64,000 nt of DNA. Origin: JBGAPI01 sp044221335. GTDB lineage: Bacteria; Pseudomonadota; Gammaproteobacteria; Xanthomonadales; Ahniellaceae. Numbering within the stretch: position 1 is the first letter of the stretch; each line of letters begins with the position of its first letter. Shown here piece by piece: positions 15,877 through 24,242 of this stretch. The notes under the pieces were generated by a model, which searched no databases, was not told the origin of the DNA, and saw only the letters and a program-made list of their open reading frames with translations. A program made the position numbers and the translations under genes. The stretch covers positions 1 to 64,000 of the forward strand of contig JBGAPI010000003.1 in assembly GCA_044221335.1 (NCBI GenBank), given 5' to 3'.

Positions 15877-15904
15877 ATTCTGGGAACACATCAATGCTTT
15901 TCAA
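15877..15904 (-). promoter_or_regulatory. Putative sigma-32 promoter of htpG
   Basis: On the minus strand TTGAAA (15904-15899), 14 bp and CCCAGAAT (15884-15877) resemble the RpoH consensus TTGAAA then CCCCATnT. The -35 half matches fully; the -10 half matches only in CCC and the final T. It ends about 30 bp before the start codon of a gene known to be heat-shock induced in many bacteria. Confidence 0.4.
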
Positions 15905-15944
15905 CGGCTCCGCATCAATCCGGCCGCGCTGCGGGCGGATTTCC

Positions 15945-15986
15945 GGAAAAAGGAAACGCGAACGGCCGCCAGCGGCGGCCGTTCGC
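15945..15986 (-). terminator. Rho-independent terminator of the rpsP-rimM-trmD-rplS operon
   Basis: A perfect 13-bp stem (GCGAACGGCCGCC with its complement, AGC loop) lies 16 bp past the rplS stop and is followed on the minus strand by GTTTCCTTTTTCC. This is a textbook terminator. Confidence 0.8.
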
Positions 15987-16002
15987 GGATCACCGCAACG
16001 CC

Positions 16003-16371
16003 TTACTCGGCGTTGGAGGAGATGCTGGCGCCGATGTCCTCGCGGATGCGGGCGGCCTTGCCCTCGCGATCGCGCAGGTAGTAGAGCTTGGCGCGGGCGA
16101 CCTTGCCGCGGCGCTTGATCGAGATCGAATCGATCGCCGGGGAATAGGTCTGGAAGACGCGCTCGACGCCGGTGCCGTGCGAGATCTTGCGCACGGTGAA
16201 GGCCGAGTTCAGGCCACGGCTCTTGATCGCGACGACCACGCCCTCGTAGGCCTGGACGCGCTCGCGGTTGCCTTCCTTGACCTTGACGTTGACCACCACG
16301 GTGTCGCCCGGGGTGAAGTCCGGCACCTTGCGGGTCGCCTGTTCGGCTTCGAACTGCTGCAGAATGTTCAT
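16003..16371 (-). CDS. rplS: 50S ribosomal protein L19
   Basis: L19 sits at the subunit interface of the ribosome. The 122-residue protein begins MNILQQFEAEQ and carries FTPGDTVVVNVKVKEGNRERVQAYEGVV and RKISHGTGVERVFQTYSP, all typical. Last gene of the rpsP-rimM-trmD-rplS operon, 71 bp after trmD and followed by a strong terminator. The C-terminal tail (EDIGASISSNAE) is slightly extended. Confidence 0.97.
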   Translation of the reverse strand: MNILQQFEAEQATRKVPDFTPGDTVVVNVKVKEGNRERVQAYEGVVVAIKSRGLNSAFTVRKISHGTGVERVFQTYSPAIDSISIKRRGKVARAKLYYLRDREGKAARIREDIGASISSNAE

Positions 16372-16442
16372 GATTACCACCACTGGTTGATCTGATTTCT
16401 TTGTTGCTGCCCACATCCGGTCGCGCTTCGCGCGGACCGCTG

Positions 16443-17210
16443 TCACTTCGCCGGTCCCGCCGCGTACTCGCGGCGGAACTCGTCCAACAATTCGCGATCC
16501 TTCGTCGTCAACTCCACCGCCGCCAGCAGGTCCGGCCGGCGCAGCCAGGTGCGTCCGAGGGACTGCTTGCGGCGCCAGCGTGCGATCGCGGCGTGGTCGC
16601 CGCCCTTCAGCACCTCCGGCACCGTGGCGTCGTCGAAGGCCTCGCTGCGGGTGTAGTGCGGACAGTCGAGCAGGCCGTCCGAGAAGGAGTCCTGCACCGC
16701 CGATTCCGCATTTCCCAGCGCGCCGTCGGCCAACCGCCCGATCGCGTCGATCACCACGCAGGCGGCCAACTCGCCACCCGACAACACATAATCGCCGATC
16801 GACAGTTCCTCGTCGATGGCCGTCTGCAGCACCCGCTCGTCGATGCCCTCGTAGCGGCCGCACACCAGGATCAGGCGCGGCAGCCTTGCCAGCGCGACGA
16901 TCTTGCGCTGGGTCAGCCGCGCTCCCTGCGGACTGAGGTAGATCACCCGCGCCGGTGCCGTCGCCGCCGCCCGCGCCGCCGCGATCGCGGCCAGCAGGGG
17001 TTCCGGCTTCATCACCATTCCCGGTCCACCGCCGAACGGCCGTCCATCGACCGTCCGGTGGTTGTTGGTCGCATGGTCGCGGGGGTTGTGCGTGCGCAGC
17101 GTCAACAGCCCGCGCGACATCGCCCTGCCCACCACGCCGACGTTGGCGGTCGCCGACACGAAGTCGGGAAACAACGTCACCACATCGACTTGCAACCTAG
17201 AACTCCGCAT
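16443..17210 (-). CDS. trmD: tRNA (guanine-37-N1)-methyltransferase
   Basis: TrmD methylates G37 next to the anticodon of tRNAs for Leu, Pro and Arg and prevents frameshifting. The 255-residue SPOUT enzyme has DVVTLFPDF at the N-terminus, the GGGPGMVMKPEP loop, VCGRYEGIDERV and the knot region IGDYVLSGGELAA. Its start overlaps the end of rimM by 14 bp, showing translational coupling. All expected motifs are intact. Confidence 0.97.
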   Translation of the reverse strand: MRSSRLQVDVVTLFPDFVSATANVGVVGRAMSRGLLTLRTHNPRDHATNNHRTVDGRPFGGGPGMVMKPEPLLAAIAAARAAATAPARVIYLSPQGARLTQRKIVALARLPRLILVCGRYEGIDERVLQTAIDEELSIGDYVLSGGELAACVVIDAIGRLADGALGNAESAVQDSFSDGLLDCPHYTRSEAFDDATVPEVLKGGDHAAIARWRRKQSLGRTWLRRPDLLAAVELTTKDRELLDEFRREYAAGPAK

Positions 17211-17703
17211 CCCAGTCGACCGTCAGCACACCGGCTGCGAGGTCGACCGACTTCACCACCTGTTCCGGCAGGTACGGGATCAGGCGCTCGCGCTCGCCCC
17301 GCACCACCAGCACATCGTTCGCTCCGGTCTCGAACAAGTGCGACACCGTGCCGAACTCGACGCCATCGACCGTGACGACCTTCAAACCCTCGAGGTCGGC
17401 CCAGTAGACCTCGCCACGCTTCGCCTTCGGCAGCTGCGAGCGCTCGACCAGGATCTCGAAACCGTTCCAGGCCAGCGCCGCCTCGCGGCTGTCGACCTCG
17501 GGCAGGACCGCGACGATGCCCTTGCCTTGTTCGCGACCGCGGACGCCGCTGAGCGTCCGCTCCTCGCCACTGCGCCGCAGGATCCACGGCTGGTAGCGGA
17601 AGATGTTGGCGCGCGGCTCGGTGTAGGACTCCAGCTTCACTTCGCCGCGCACGCCGAACACGCCGACGATCCGCCCGACCACCAGGGGCCGGCGTCCAGT
17701 CAT
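17197..17703 (-). CDS. rimM: 16S rRNA processing protein RimM
   Basis: RimM binds S19 and assists maturation of the 30S head. The 168-residue protein starts VVGRIVGVFGVRGEVKLESYT (barrel domain) and ends in a PRC-barrel (WADLEGLKVVTVDGVEFGTV, then LIPYLPEQVVKSVDLAAG). It begins 4 bp after rpsP and overlaps trmD, as in the classic operon. Confidence 0.96.
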   Translation of the reverse strand: MTGRRPLVVGRIVGVFGVRGEVKLESYTEPRANIFRYQPWILRRSGEERTLSGVRGREQGKGIVAVLPEVDSREAALAWNGFEILVERSQLPKAKRGEVYWADLEGLKVVTVDGVEFGTVSHLFETGANDVLVVRGERERLIPYLPEQVVKSVDLAAGVLTVDWDAEF

Positions 17704-17707
17704 CGGT

Positions 17708-17968
17708 TCAGGCCGCGGCGACGGCCGTCTTCTTCGCCACCTTCATCAGGTACTTCACCTTGTCGGTCGGCTGGGCGCCCTTGCCGATCCAGTACTCGGC
17801 GCGCTCGGCGTCGAGCTTCAGCGGGATGTCCTTGCCGCTGGCGATCGGGTTGTAGTAGCCGATCTGCTCGATGCTGCGACCGTCGCGCGCATAGCGCTCG
17901 TCGGCCACGACGATGTGATAGAAGGGACGCCCCTTGGCGCCGCCACGGGACAGGCGAATCTTGACCAT
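17708..17968 (-). CDS. rpsP: 30S ribosomal protein S16
   Basis: S16 is a primary 30S assembly protein. The 86-residue product has MVKIRLSRGGAKGRPFYHIV and IEQIGYYNPIASG, the family signatures. The ATG at 17968 has a GAGAG ribosome site. First gene of the four-gene operon; a promoter is predicted 65-90 bp upstream, so the operon does not depend on the glycosyltransferase gene before it. Confidence 0.97.
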   Translation of the reverse strand: MVKIRLSRGGAKGRPFYHIVVADERYARDGRSIEQIGYYNPIASGKDIPLKLDAERAEYWIGKGAQPTDKVKYLMKVAKKTAVAAA

Positions 17969-18032
17969 CTGCGATCTCTCGAAAGGGATACTGAAGAGCC
18001 ACCGCTCTACAGCGGCCCGGAAAAAGCGCGAC

Positions 18033-18060
18033 ATTGTAGCGGCTTGGCGCGGAAATGGAA
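18033..18060 (-). promoter_or_regulatory. Putative sigma-70 promoter of the rpsP operon
   Basis: On the minus strand TTCCAT (18060-18055), 16 bp and TACAAT (18038-18033). The -10 has one mismatch to consensus, the -35 is weak. It lies about 65 bp upstream of the rpsP start codon. Confidence 0.45.
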
Positions 18061-18201
18061 GTCCCGGGGGATCGCTGGTGCCGCGGATCTTCGAGCAGGG
18101 CCGAGGGCCCAGGGCACAGCGCCCAGCGAAATCGCCGCAAGCGCGCGAGTTTTCGCCCTGCACGAACGCTCTGCGCCCTCCCGAAACGACTGGCCTCGAC
18201 T

Positions 18202-19212
18202 CTACTGGGCCCAGGGCCCAGGGCCCTGAGCGCTGTCCTTGCCATTCCCAAGGGCACCGCGCACCAGGTCGAGGTTCCCGCGAATGAACGGATGCCCCGG
18301 CAGCCGCCGGTCCGCCTCCTCCAGCAAGGCCAATGCCCGCGGCCGGTTGCCCGCGTGGAAATTGGCCATCGCACAGAGATTCAGCGCGTTGAGGTCGGTC
18401 GGCACCTTGACCAGCGCCCGCTCCAGGCACTCGAGCGCGACGCCGAGGTCGCCCTGCTTCAGGTGCTGCTGGCCGAGGAAGATCAGGGACTCGGGCTGGT
18501 CGCGCCAACGCTCGAAGGTCGTGCGCCATTTCGCGCGCAGCAGGTCGAGGTACTTCTGCCGGCGGGCGTCGTCGGCGTTGGCGCCGTAGCCGCAGCCGGA
18601 ATCGCCGGCGTGCGCGTACCAGAGGCAGGTGTCCTTCGGGACCCACTGGAAGGCGCTGCGGACCGCGCAGGCGACGAAGAAGTCCTGGTCCTCCAGCACG
18701 TCGAAGGCCGGGTCGAAGCGCGCGCCCTCGTCCACCAGGCTGCGATGGAACAACGCCGCGACCGGCTGGCAGCGGTTCTGGAAGTACAGCTGCATGTGGG
18801 TACCGGCGCGGCCGGACATGGCCACGACGCGCCCCTCGGCATCGACCACCCGGGCGCTCGAATACAGGAGGCGCACGGCCGGGTCGCGCGGCGCCGACAA
18901 CAGCGCTTCGACATGGTTCGGCAGCAGCACGTCGTCGTCGTCGAGCAGGTTCAACCAGTCGCCGCGGGCGGCGTCGAGCGCCGCGTTGGCGGCCTCGGCG
19001 CGCGGCAGGCGCTGTTCCGAGCGGACGAGCCGGAGCGGCACGCCTTTCCAGTCTGCGGGCAGGTCGCGATGCGCCGCACCGCTGGCGGCGACGACCACGA
19101 CCTCGAGCGGCCGATGCGTCTGCGAGGCCGCGGAATCGAGCGCCCGCGCGAGCGTCGAGCGGTCCATGCTGCGGACCAGGATCGAGACCAGAGGACGCGG
19201 CTCGGCATTCAT
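18202..19212 (-). CDS. Family 2 glycosyltransferase with C-terminal TPR-like repeats
   Basis: A 336-residue protein. The N-terminal GT-A domain (about 8-230) begins RPLVSILVRSMDRSTL, with the nucleotide-sugar/metal motif LLDDDDVLLPNH (Asp91-94) and the acceptor-side motif VLEDQDFFVAC. Residues about 245-320 form at least two TPR-like units (LGQQHLKQGDLGVALECLERAL and a relative after it). The sugar and acceptor are unknown. It lies 22 bp after ffh and before rpsP, an unusual place for such a gene. The last residues (DSAQGPGPWAQ) are encoded by a GGGCCCA tandem repeat, so the C-terminus may be recent. Confidence 0.8.
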   Translation of the reverse strand: MNAEPRPLVSILVRSMDRSTLARALDSAASQTHRPLEVVVVAASGAAHRDLPADWKGVPLRLVRSEQRLPRAEAANAALDAARGDWLNLLDDDDVLLPNHVEALLSAPRDPAVRLLYSSARVVDAEGRVVAMSGRAGTHMQLYFQNRCQPVAALFHRSLVDEGARFDPAFDVLEDQDFFVACAVRSAFQWVPKDTCLWYAHAGDSGCGYGANADDARRQKYLDLLRAKWRTTFERWRDQPESLIFLGQQHLKQGDLGVALECLERALVKVPTDLNALNLCAMANFHAGNRPRALALLEEADRRLPGHPFIRGNLDLVRGALGNGKDSAQGPGPWAQ

Positions 19213-19234
19213 CGGCGCGACGACGCGGCGCGGT

Positions 19235-20602
19235 TCAACGCGGCCGGAACTGTCCCATGCCGCCGAGCGCCCCGCCCATCTGCCGCATCAGTCCCTTGAT
19301 GCCGCCGCCCGAGAGCTTCGACATCATCTTCTCCATCTGCTGGAACTGCTTCATCAGCCGGTTGACGTCCTGCGGCTGCGTGCCGGATCCGCGCGCGATG
19401 CGGGCACGGCGCGAGCCGTTCAGGGTGTCGGGGAAGCGGCGCTCCTTCTTGGTCATCGAGCGGATGATCGCGATCGAGCGCTTGATCTCGCGGTCGTTGA
19501 CCTGGTCCTTCACGTTCTGCGGCAGCGTGGCGACGCCCGGCAGCTTGTCCATCAGGCTCTTCATGCCGCCCATGTTCAGCATCTGCTCGAGCTGGTCGCG
19601 CATGTCGTTCAGGTCGAACTTCTTGCCCTTGATGACCTTCTCGGCGAGCTTGGTCGCCTTCTCCTGGTCGACCTTGCGCTGCACGTCCTCGACCAGCGAC
19701 AGCACGTCGCCCATGCCGAGGATGCGCTGCGCGGCACGCTCCGGGTGGAAGGCCTCCAGCGCATCGGTCTTCTCGCCGGCGCCGACGAACTTGATCGGGC
19801 AGCCCGTGATGGTGCGCACCGACAGCGCGGCGCCGCCGCGGGCGTCGCCGTCGGTCTTGGTCAGGACCACGCCGGTCAGCGGCAACGCCGCGGCGAAGGC
19901 CTTCGCGGTGTTGGCCGCATCCTGGCCGGTCATCGAGTCCACGACGAACAGGGTCTCGACCGGGTTCAGCGACTTATGCAGCCGCGCGATCTCGTCCATC
20001 ATCGCCGCGTCGATCGCGAGACGACCGGCGGTGTCGACGATCAGCACGTCGGCGTAGGCGAGCTTCGCCGCCGCCAGCGCGCCCTGCGCGATCGCCACCG
20101 GGTCCTGCCCGGCGGTCGAGGGATGGAACAGCGCGTCGACCTGGCCGGCGAGCGTCTGCAGCTGCTCGATCGCGGCCGGACGGTAGACGTCGGCGCTGAC
20201 CACCATCACCTTCTTCTTGCGGCGCTCGTGCAGGTAGCGCGCCAGCTTCGCGACGGTGGTGGTCTTGCCCGCGCCCTGCAGGCCGGCCATCAGGATCACC
20301 GCCGGCGGCTGCACGTTGAGCGCAAGCTCGCTGGTCGCCGCACCCATCACCCGGGTCAGCTCGTCGTGCACGACCTTCACGAGCGCCTGGCCCGGCGTGA
20401 GGCTCTTCAGCACGTCCTGGCCGACCGCGCGGACCTTGATCCGCTCGATCAGCGCGCTCACCACCGGCAACGCGACGTCAGCCTCGAGCAGCGCGACGCG
20501 CACCTCGCGCACCGCCTCGCGGATGTTCTCCTCGGTGAGCCGCGCACGACCGCGGAGGCGATCGATCGTGGAAGACAGGCGCTGGGTCAGGTTCTCGAAC
20601 AT
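19235..20602 (-). CDS. ffh: Signal recognition particle protein Ffh
   Basis: Ffh binds 4.5S RNA and signal sequences and docks with FtsY at the membrane. The 455-residue protein has the N domain, the G domain with P-loop GLQGAGKTTT from residue 107, DVYRPAAIEQL, VDTAGR and TKTDGDARGG, and a Met-rich M domain (MLNMGGMKSLMDKLPG, LMKQFQQMEKMM). The ATG at 20602 (MFENLTQRL) is the family start. In many gammaproteobacteria ffh is adjacent to a ypjD/CcsA gene; here that gene lies about 30 kb away at 50115. Confidence 0.97.
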   Translation of the reverse strand: MFENLTQRLSSTIDRLRGRARLTEENIREAVREVRVALLEADVALPVVSALIERIKVRAVGQDVLKSLTPGQALVKVVHDELTRVMGAATSELALNVQPPAVILMAGLQGAGKTTTVAKLARYLHERRKKKVMVVSADVYRPAAIEQLQTLAGQVDALFHPSTAGQDPVAIAQGALAAAKLAYADVLIVDTAGRLAIDAAMMDEIARLHKSLNPVETLFVVDSMTGQDAANTAKAFAAALPLTGVVLTKTDGDARGGAALSVRTITGCPIKFVGAGEKTDALEAFHPERAAQRILGMGDVLSLVEDVQRKVDQEKATKLAEKVIKGKKFDLNDMRDQLEQMLNMGGMKSLMDKLPGVATLPQNVKDQVNDREIKRSIAIIRSMTKKERRFPDTLNGSRRARIARGSGTQPQDVNRLMKQFQQMEKMMSKLSGGGIKGLMRQMGGALGGMGQFRPR

Positions 20603-20652
20603 GGCCGGGGATCTGGTCTGGAAAACAGCCGGCAAGTATAGCCGCGGCCGCC

Positions 20653-21207
20653 TCAGTCGGCGGCGTCGCGCACGGCCATCAGCGCGAAGCCGAGCAGATT
20701 GAGGCCCTGCCAGCGCTCCGGGTCGGCGGCCGCCGGATCGGCGGCGGCGAGACCGATGCCCCAGACGCGATCGACCGGACTGGCCTCGACCAGCACCTTG
20801 CGGCCGGTCTTGCGCAGGAATTCGGCCAGCGCCGCGTTCTGGGCGAACTTGGCGCGATTGGCGGCAACCACGATCCCGAAGCGCTCGCGTTCCCAGGTTG
20901 CTTCGTCGAAGCCGCGCACGGTCCGGCCGAGGGCCTTTGCGGCGCCCGGATTGGCAGCGCGCAGCACGGCGCGCGCCGTGTCCTCGTCGCCGAACAGCCG
21001 CGCCTTGGCCTCCATCATCCGATGCTCGGCCGTCGGGTAACGCTCGCCGTCGAGTTCGAACGGTGCTTCGAACCACTGGCTGAAGCACGACGCGCCGACG
21101 CCCCGCCCGGGACGGTGCCCCCAGAAAAAAAGGAAGTCGAGCTTCTCTCCGGCGCTGTGGCGCCGGCGGAGGCGTGCCAGGTATTCGGTATCCGCGGGCT
21201 GGGTCAT
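20653..21207 (-). CDS. NADAR family protein (YbiA-like, putative N-glycosidase)
   Basis: A 184-residue protein of the NADAR/YbiA superfamily. Members remove damaged riboflavin intermediates or ADP-ribose from guanine bases. Visible motifs: FFWGH near 27-31, SQWFEAPF at 43-50, the AEHRMMEAKA segment from 60, and the late VWGIGL. The ATG at 21207 (MTQPADTEYL) fits the family; an in-frame upstream ATG at 21255 has no support. It lies 50 bp upstream of ffh on the same strand. Substrate is unknown; no partner toxin or ART gene is adjacent. Confidence 0.85.
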   Translation of the reverse strand: MTQPADTEYLARLRRRHSAGEKLDFLFFWGHRPGRGVGASCFSQWFEAPFELDGERYPTAEHRMMEAKARLFGDEDTARAVLRAANPGAAKALGRTVRGFDEATWERERFGIVVAANRAKFAQNAALAEFLRKTGRKVLVEASPVDRVWGIGLAAADPAAADPERWQGLNLLGFALMAVRDAAD

Positions 21208-21559
21208 GGCGTCTCCCCGATGGATCGGGAACGCAAGACTACGGGCAGCCGTCACCGGTGCAAGACCGCCGAGCTGCGCGCTTCGCCCCGGATTCGCCCC
21301 GGAATCACCGTCCGGTCCTGCGGCGCGGGGACGTTTCAGCGGTCAGCGGGTCGCCTCGACCCGACCGCAGCTTCCTCCGCGCATGCCGCCTTCGTGCCCC
21401 GCCCACCCCGAATTTTCCCCCACCCCTCGCCGGCTCGCATGGCTCCTGCGGCTGCTGGCGGCGGGACTCGCTGGCATCGTCCCTCCTCCGAGAGGCCGGC
21501 CCGCCGGAATTCACGAGCGACGGTGTCGGCACGGCCCGGGCCGGCGGAGAGCCGCCACG
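21208..21559 (+). other. Intergenic region, possibly the leader of the next gene
   Basis: This 352-bp stretch lies between divergent genes. The reading frame of the downstream secreted protein stays open through it (back to 21206), but the encoded sequence is Pro/Arg-rich and precedes an internal signal peptide, so it is probably untranslated. No RNA gene, repeat or clear promoter was recognised. Confidence 0.4.
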
Positions 21560-22654
21560 GTGATCGCCGCATCGGTGATCCTGTCCCTCGGACGGACGGC
21601 CGCCGCTGCTGTGCCGGCTGATATCGAGGCCGGCCTCCGGATGCCGCAGCTGCGCGCGGACATCGTCGATCCGCGGCGGCAGGGCGCGACGGGCGACCGT
21701 CACGAACTGGCGTCGCTGATCGGCGGCGACGGCGATTTCCCGAGCCCGCTGCCGCCGCGCCTTCCGAACGGCAGCCGGCTCACCCTTGCCGACCGCGAAG
21801 ACGCTGGCGCGCTGTTCCTGCTCGAGAGCAGCGACGCGCTCACCCTCGTGTCGTGGGTTCGCGAGCGGGGCAGCTGGCGCGAGGCCTGGGCGTGGTCGGT
21901 CAGCGGACGCGATGTCGCCTGGCGCCGGCATCTCGACGATCCCGACGGCGTCTATCCGACGGCCGCCCATCACCCGCGCCTGCCGCAGGCACGCTGGCTG
22001 CACTGGCGCCCCCAGCATCGCCTCGCGGTGCTGACCTGGGCCAGCGCCGACGAGACGGCGGACGGCCCGGAATTCCGCTACGTGCTGCTGGCGGCCGATG
22101 GCGACGACGGGACGCGCCGCGAAGTCGCAAGTGGAGAAATCGTGCTCAACGCCGGCAGCGACGATCCGGCCGCCGGTCCGGTCTCGATCGACGCCGATGG
22201 ACTCCGCTTCGACGGACGCCCGGTCGGGATTCCGATGTCGGTCGTCGGCATCGATCGGCTCGAATTCACCCTGCCGTTCGGACTGCTTCTTCTGGGCGAC
22301 GCCTGGGTACCGGCGCCGCTGACCTTCGCCCTTGACCATCGCGGGCTGGCGACGCCGATCCCCGAGCGCCATCCGCTGAGCCTGGTCGCGCATCGGCTGG
22401 CCGAGCTGCGCATCGATTCCGCCGCCGGCCCCTGGGCCGCGGAGGGCTTCGTCGATGCCTGCGCGCCGAGGACCCGGCGCTTCGCCATCGCCATCTACCC
22501 GCCGCCGGCGGAGGGCACCGCGCGGATCGAGGTCGAACGCGGCGCCTCCGGCTGGGCGATCGTTCCACCCTCGAACCTCGCCGCGACCCGCCCGGTCGAC
22601 CGCTGCCCGGCAGGCACGGGCTGGAATTATCCCTACGTCGGCCCGACGCGCTGA
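21560..22654 (+). CDS. Secreted protein of unknown function
   Basis: A 364-residue protein with a predicted signal peptide (VIAASVILSLGRTAAAA). The mature part is rich in beta-strand signatures and Trp (LVSWVRERGSWREAWAWSV, RWLHWRPQHRLAVLTW), with a tail WNYPYVGPTR. No family is recognised and no catalytic motif is seen. The GTG at 21560 was chosen because it precedes the signal peptide and follows GGAG; the frame is open further upstream. It stands alone between divergent NADAR and convergent metallo-hydrolase genes. Confidence 0.6.
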   Translation: MIAASVILSLGRTAAAAVPADIEAGLRMPQLRADIVDPRRQGATGDRHELASLIGGDGDFPSPLPPRLPNGSRLTLADREDAGALFLLESSDALTLVSWVRERGSWREAWAWSVSGRDVAWRRHLDDPDGVYPTAAHHPRLPQARWLHWRPQHRLAVLTWASADETADGPEFRYVLLAADGDDGTRREVASGEIVLNAGSDDPAAGPVSIDADGLRFDGRPVGIPMSVVGIDRLEFTLPFGLLLLGDAWVPAPLTFALDHRGLATPIPERHPLSLVAHRLAELRIDSAAGPWAAEGFVDACAPRTRRFAIAIYPPPAEGTARIEVERGASGWAIVPPSNLAATRPVDRCPAGTGWNYPYVGPTR

Positions 22655-22672
22655 TCCCGCGGCGCTGGCGGC

Positions 22673-23482
22673 TCACGCCGCCACGGCCTCCAGGTAGCGC
22701 CGGAACGAGCGCCCTACGGCGCCACGACCGTCGCCGAGGATGTTGCGGCCCCAGGTGTAGCCGTAGACGTCGGCATAGTCGAGATCGGCGACCGCGGCGC
22801 GCATCCGTCGGACTTCCGAGGGCGGCAGCGGCATCAGGTTCGGATAGCTGTACATGAAGCTGACGTGGCGGCGATCGGGCACCACCTGCAGCGCATCGCC
22901 GGGGAACAAGGCTCCACCGCCGCGGGGACCGTCCCGCCAATACAGTGCGGTGCTACCGGGGAAGTGGCCACCGAGGCGCAACAGCTCGACCGAGTCGGAC
23001 AGCCGCAGCGTCTCGCCGTCCCAGAACTCGATCGCCGGCGACGTCCGTCGCACCCAGGCGCGATCGGCGGCATGCAGGAGGATCGGGACGCCGCCGAGTG
23101 CCTCGCTCCAGTCGACCATCGCGGAGTAGAAATGCGGGTGCGAAATCACCATGGCGGTGGCGCCGCCGCGGCGGCGCACTTCGTCGACGGCGGCGTCGGT
23201 GACGAGACTGACGCACTCCCACAGCAGGTTGCCCTGCGCGGTCGGCAGCAGCAGGGCACGCTGCGGGATCGCGAAGTCGGGGGCGATGCCGATGCCGAGC
23301 AGGCCGTCGTCGTCGGCGAGCGTCAGGCGGTGACTGGTCGCGAGCGCGGCCGCAGTGGTCCAGACCTGGCCCTGGGGTCCGACGTATTGCCGCTCGTCGT
23401 CGCAGACCGGGCAGCGCAGCGGGGGCCGCGGGGATTCGGCGTACTGGGTTCCACAGGTGGAACAGATGAAGCAGGGCATCAT
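22673..23482 (-). CDS. MBL-fold hydrolase with N-terminal zinc ribbon
   Basis: A 269-residue protein. Residues 1-30 form a rubredoxin-like zinc ribbon (CFICSTCGTQY ... CPVCDDERQY). The rest is a metallo-beta-lactamase fold in which the usual HxHxDH motif reads SHPHFYSAMVDW, with later GGHFPGS and FPGDALQVV. That variant is known from a group annotated as glyoxylase-like hydrolases; activity is uncertain. Two tandem ATGs at 23482 and 23479 follow GAGGAG. It starts 8 bp after the glutathione S-transferase gene, so the two form an operon divergent from the MocR-type regulator. Confidence 0.8.
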   Translation of the reverse strand: MMPCFICSTCGTQYAESPRPPLRCPVCDDERQYVGPQGQVWTTAAALATSHRLTLADDDGLLGIGIAPDFAIPQRALLLPTAQGNLLWECVSLVTDAAVDEVRRRGGATAMVISHPHFYSAMVDWSEALGGVPILLHAADRAWVRRTSPAIEFWDGETLRLSDSVELLRLGGHFPGSTALYWRDGPRGGGALFPGDALQVVPDRRHVSFMYSYPNLMPLPPSEVRRMRAAVADLDYADVYGYTWGRNILGDGRGAVGRSFRRYLEAVAA

Positions 23483-23490
23483 GATTCTCC

Positions 23491-24159
23491 TCAGGCAAGA
23501 GCCGGCGCGACCGGTGCGCCCGGCCGGGTGTAGACGTCGACGACGCCGTCGTAGGCGCGACGCACCGCGGGCCGCGCACCGACGCGCTCGAACCAGCGCG
23601 CGAGCGCAGGGGCGTCGGCGAGCGTCTGGCCGTGCGGCGCATGCGGGACGATCCACGGATAGATCGCGATGTCGACGATCGAGTAGCCGCTGTCGAGCAC
23701 GAATTCGCGGTCGGCAAGGCGCCGGTCGAGCACGCCGTAGAGTCGAGTCAGCTCGCGGGTATAGCGCGCGACTGCGAACGGCACCGGCTCAGGCGCGTAG
23801 ACCCGGAAGTAGCCGGCCTGCCCCGCCATCGGCCCGAGCGCACTGATCTGCCAGGCGAGCCACGCGTTGGCCTCGGCGCGGGCCCGCGCGGCACTGGGCC
23901 ACAGCGCGCCGGCTTTCTCGGCGAGGTAGGTCAGGATCGCGCCCGACTCGAACAGGGCGAGCGGCCCCGCCCCGTCAGCCGGCGCGTGATCGACGATCGC
24001 CGGGATCTTGTGGTTGGGCGAGATTGCGCCGAATTCCGGCGCGAACTGCTCTCCGGCCGACAAGCGCACCGGGACGATTCGATGAGCGAGGCCCAGCTCT
24101 TCGAGCAGCACCCGGACCTTCAGGCCGTTCGGCGTAGGGCTGTAGTGGAGGTCGATCAT
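23491..24159 (-). CDS. Glutathione S-transferase family protein
   Basis: A 222-residue protein resembling YfcG/YghU-type disulfide-bond oxidoreductases. The thioredoxin-like N-terminal domain has MIDLHYSPTPNGLKVRVLLEE, the cis-Pro stretch NHKIPAIVD and the glutathione gamma-glutamyl binding motif LFESGAILTYL. The helical C-terminal domain contains LDRRLADREFVLDSGYSIVDIAIYPW. It is the first gene of a two-gene operon with the MBL hydrolase, 83 bp from the divergent MocR-type regulator, which is the likely controller. Confidence 0.88.
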   Translation of the reverse strand: MIDLHYSPTPNGLKVRVLLEELGLAHRIVPVRLSAGEQFAPEFGAISPNHKIPAIVDHAPADGAGPLALFESGAILTYLAEKAGALWPSAARARAEANAWLAWQISALGPMAGQAGYFRVYAPEPVPFAVARYTRELTRLYGVLDRRLADREFVLDSGYSIVDIAIYPWIVPHAPHGQTLADAPALARWFERVGARPAVRRAYDGVVDVYTRPGAPVAPALA

Positions 24160-24242
24160 CGCTTGGACTCCCGGTCGGTTCTCGATAGGGGACACTGTAG
24201 GCGTATGCTGGCACCTGCATTGCTCCACTTCTGGAAGAACCA

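Noticed and set aside
14125..16395. A 756-codon plus-strand frame opposite htpG and rplS
   Set aside because: Shadow of htpG; composition is Leu/Ala/Gly/Val/Asp-biased without motifs.
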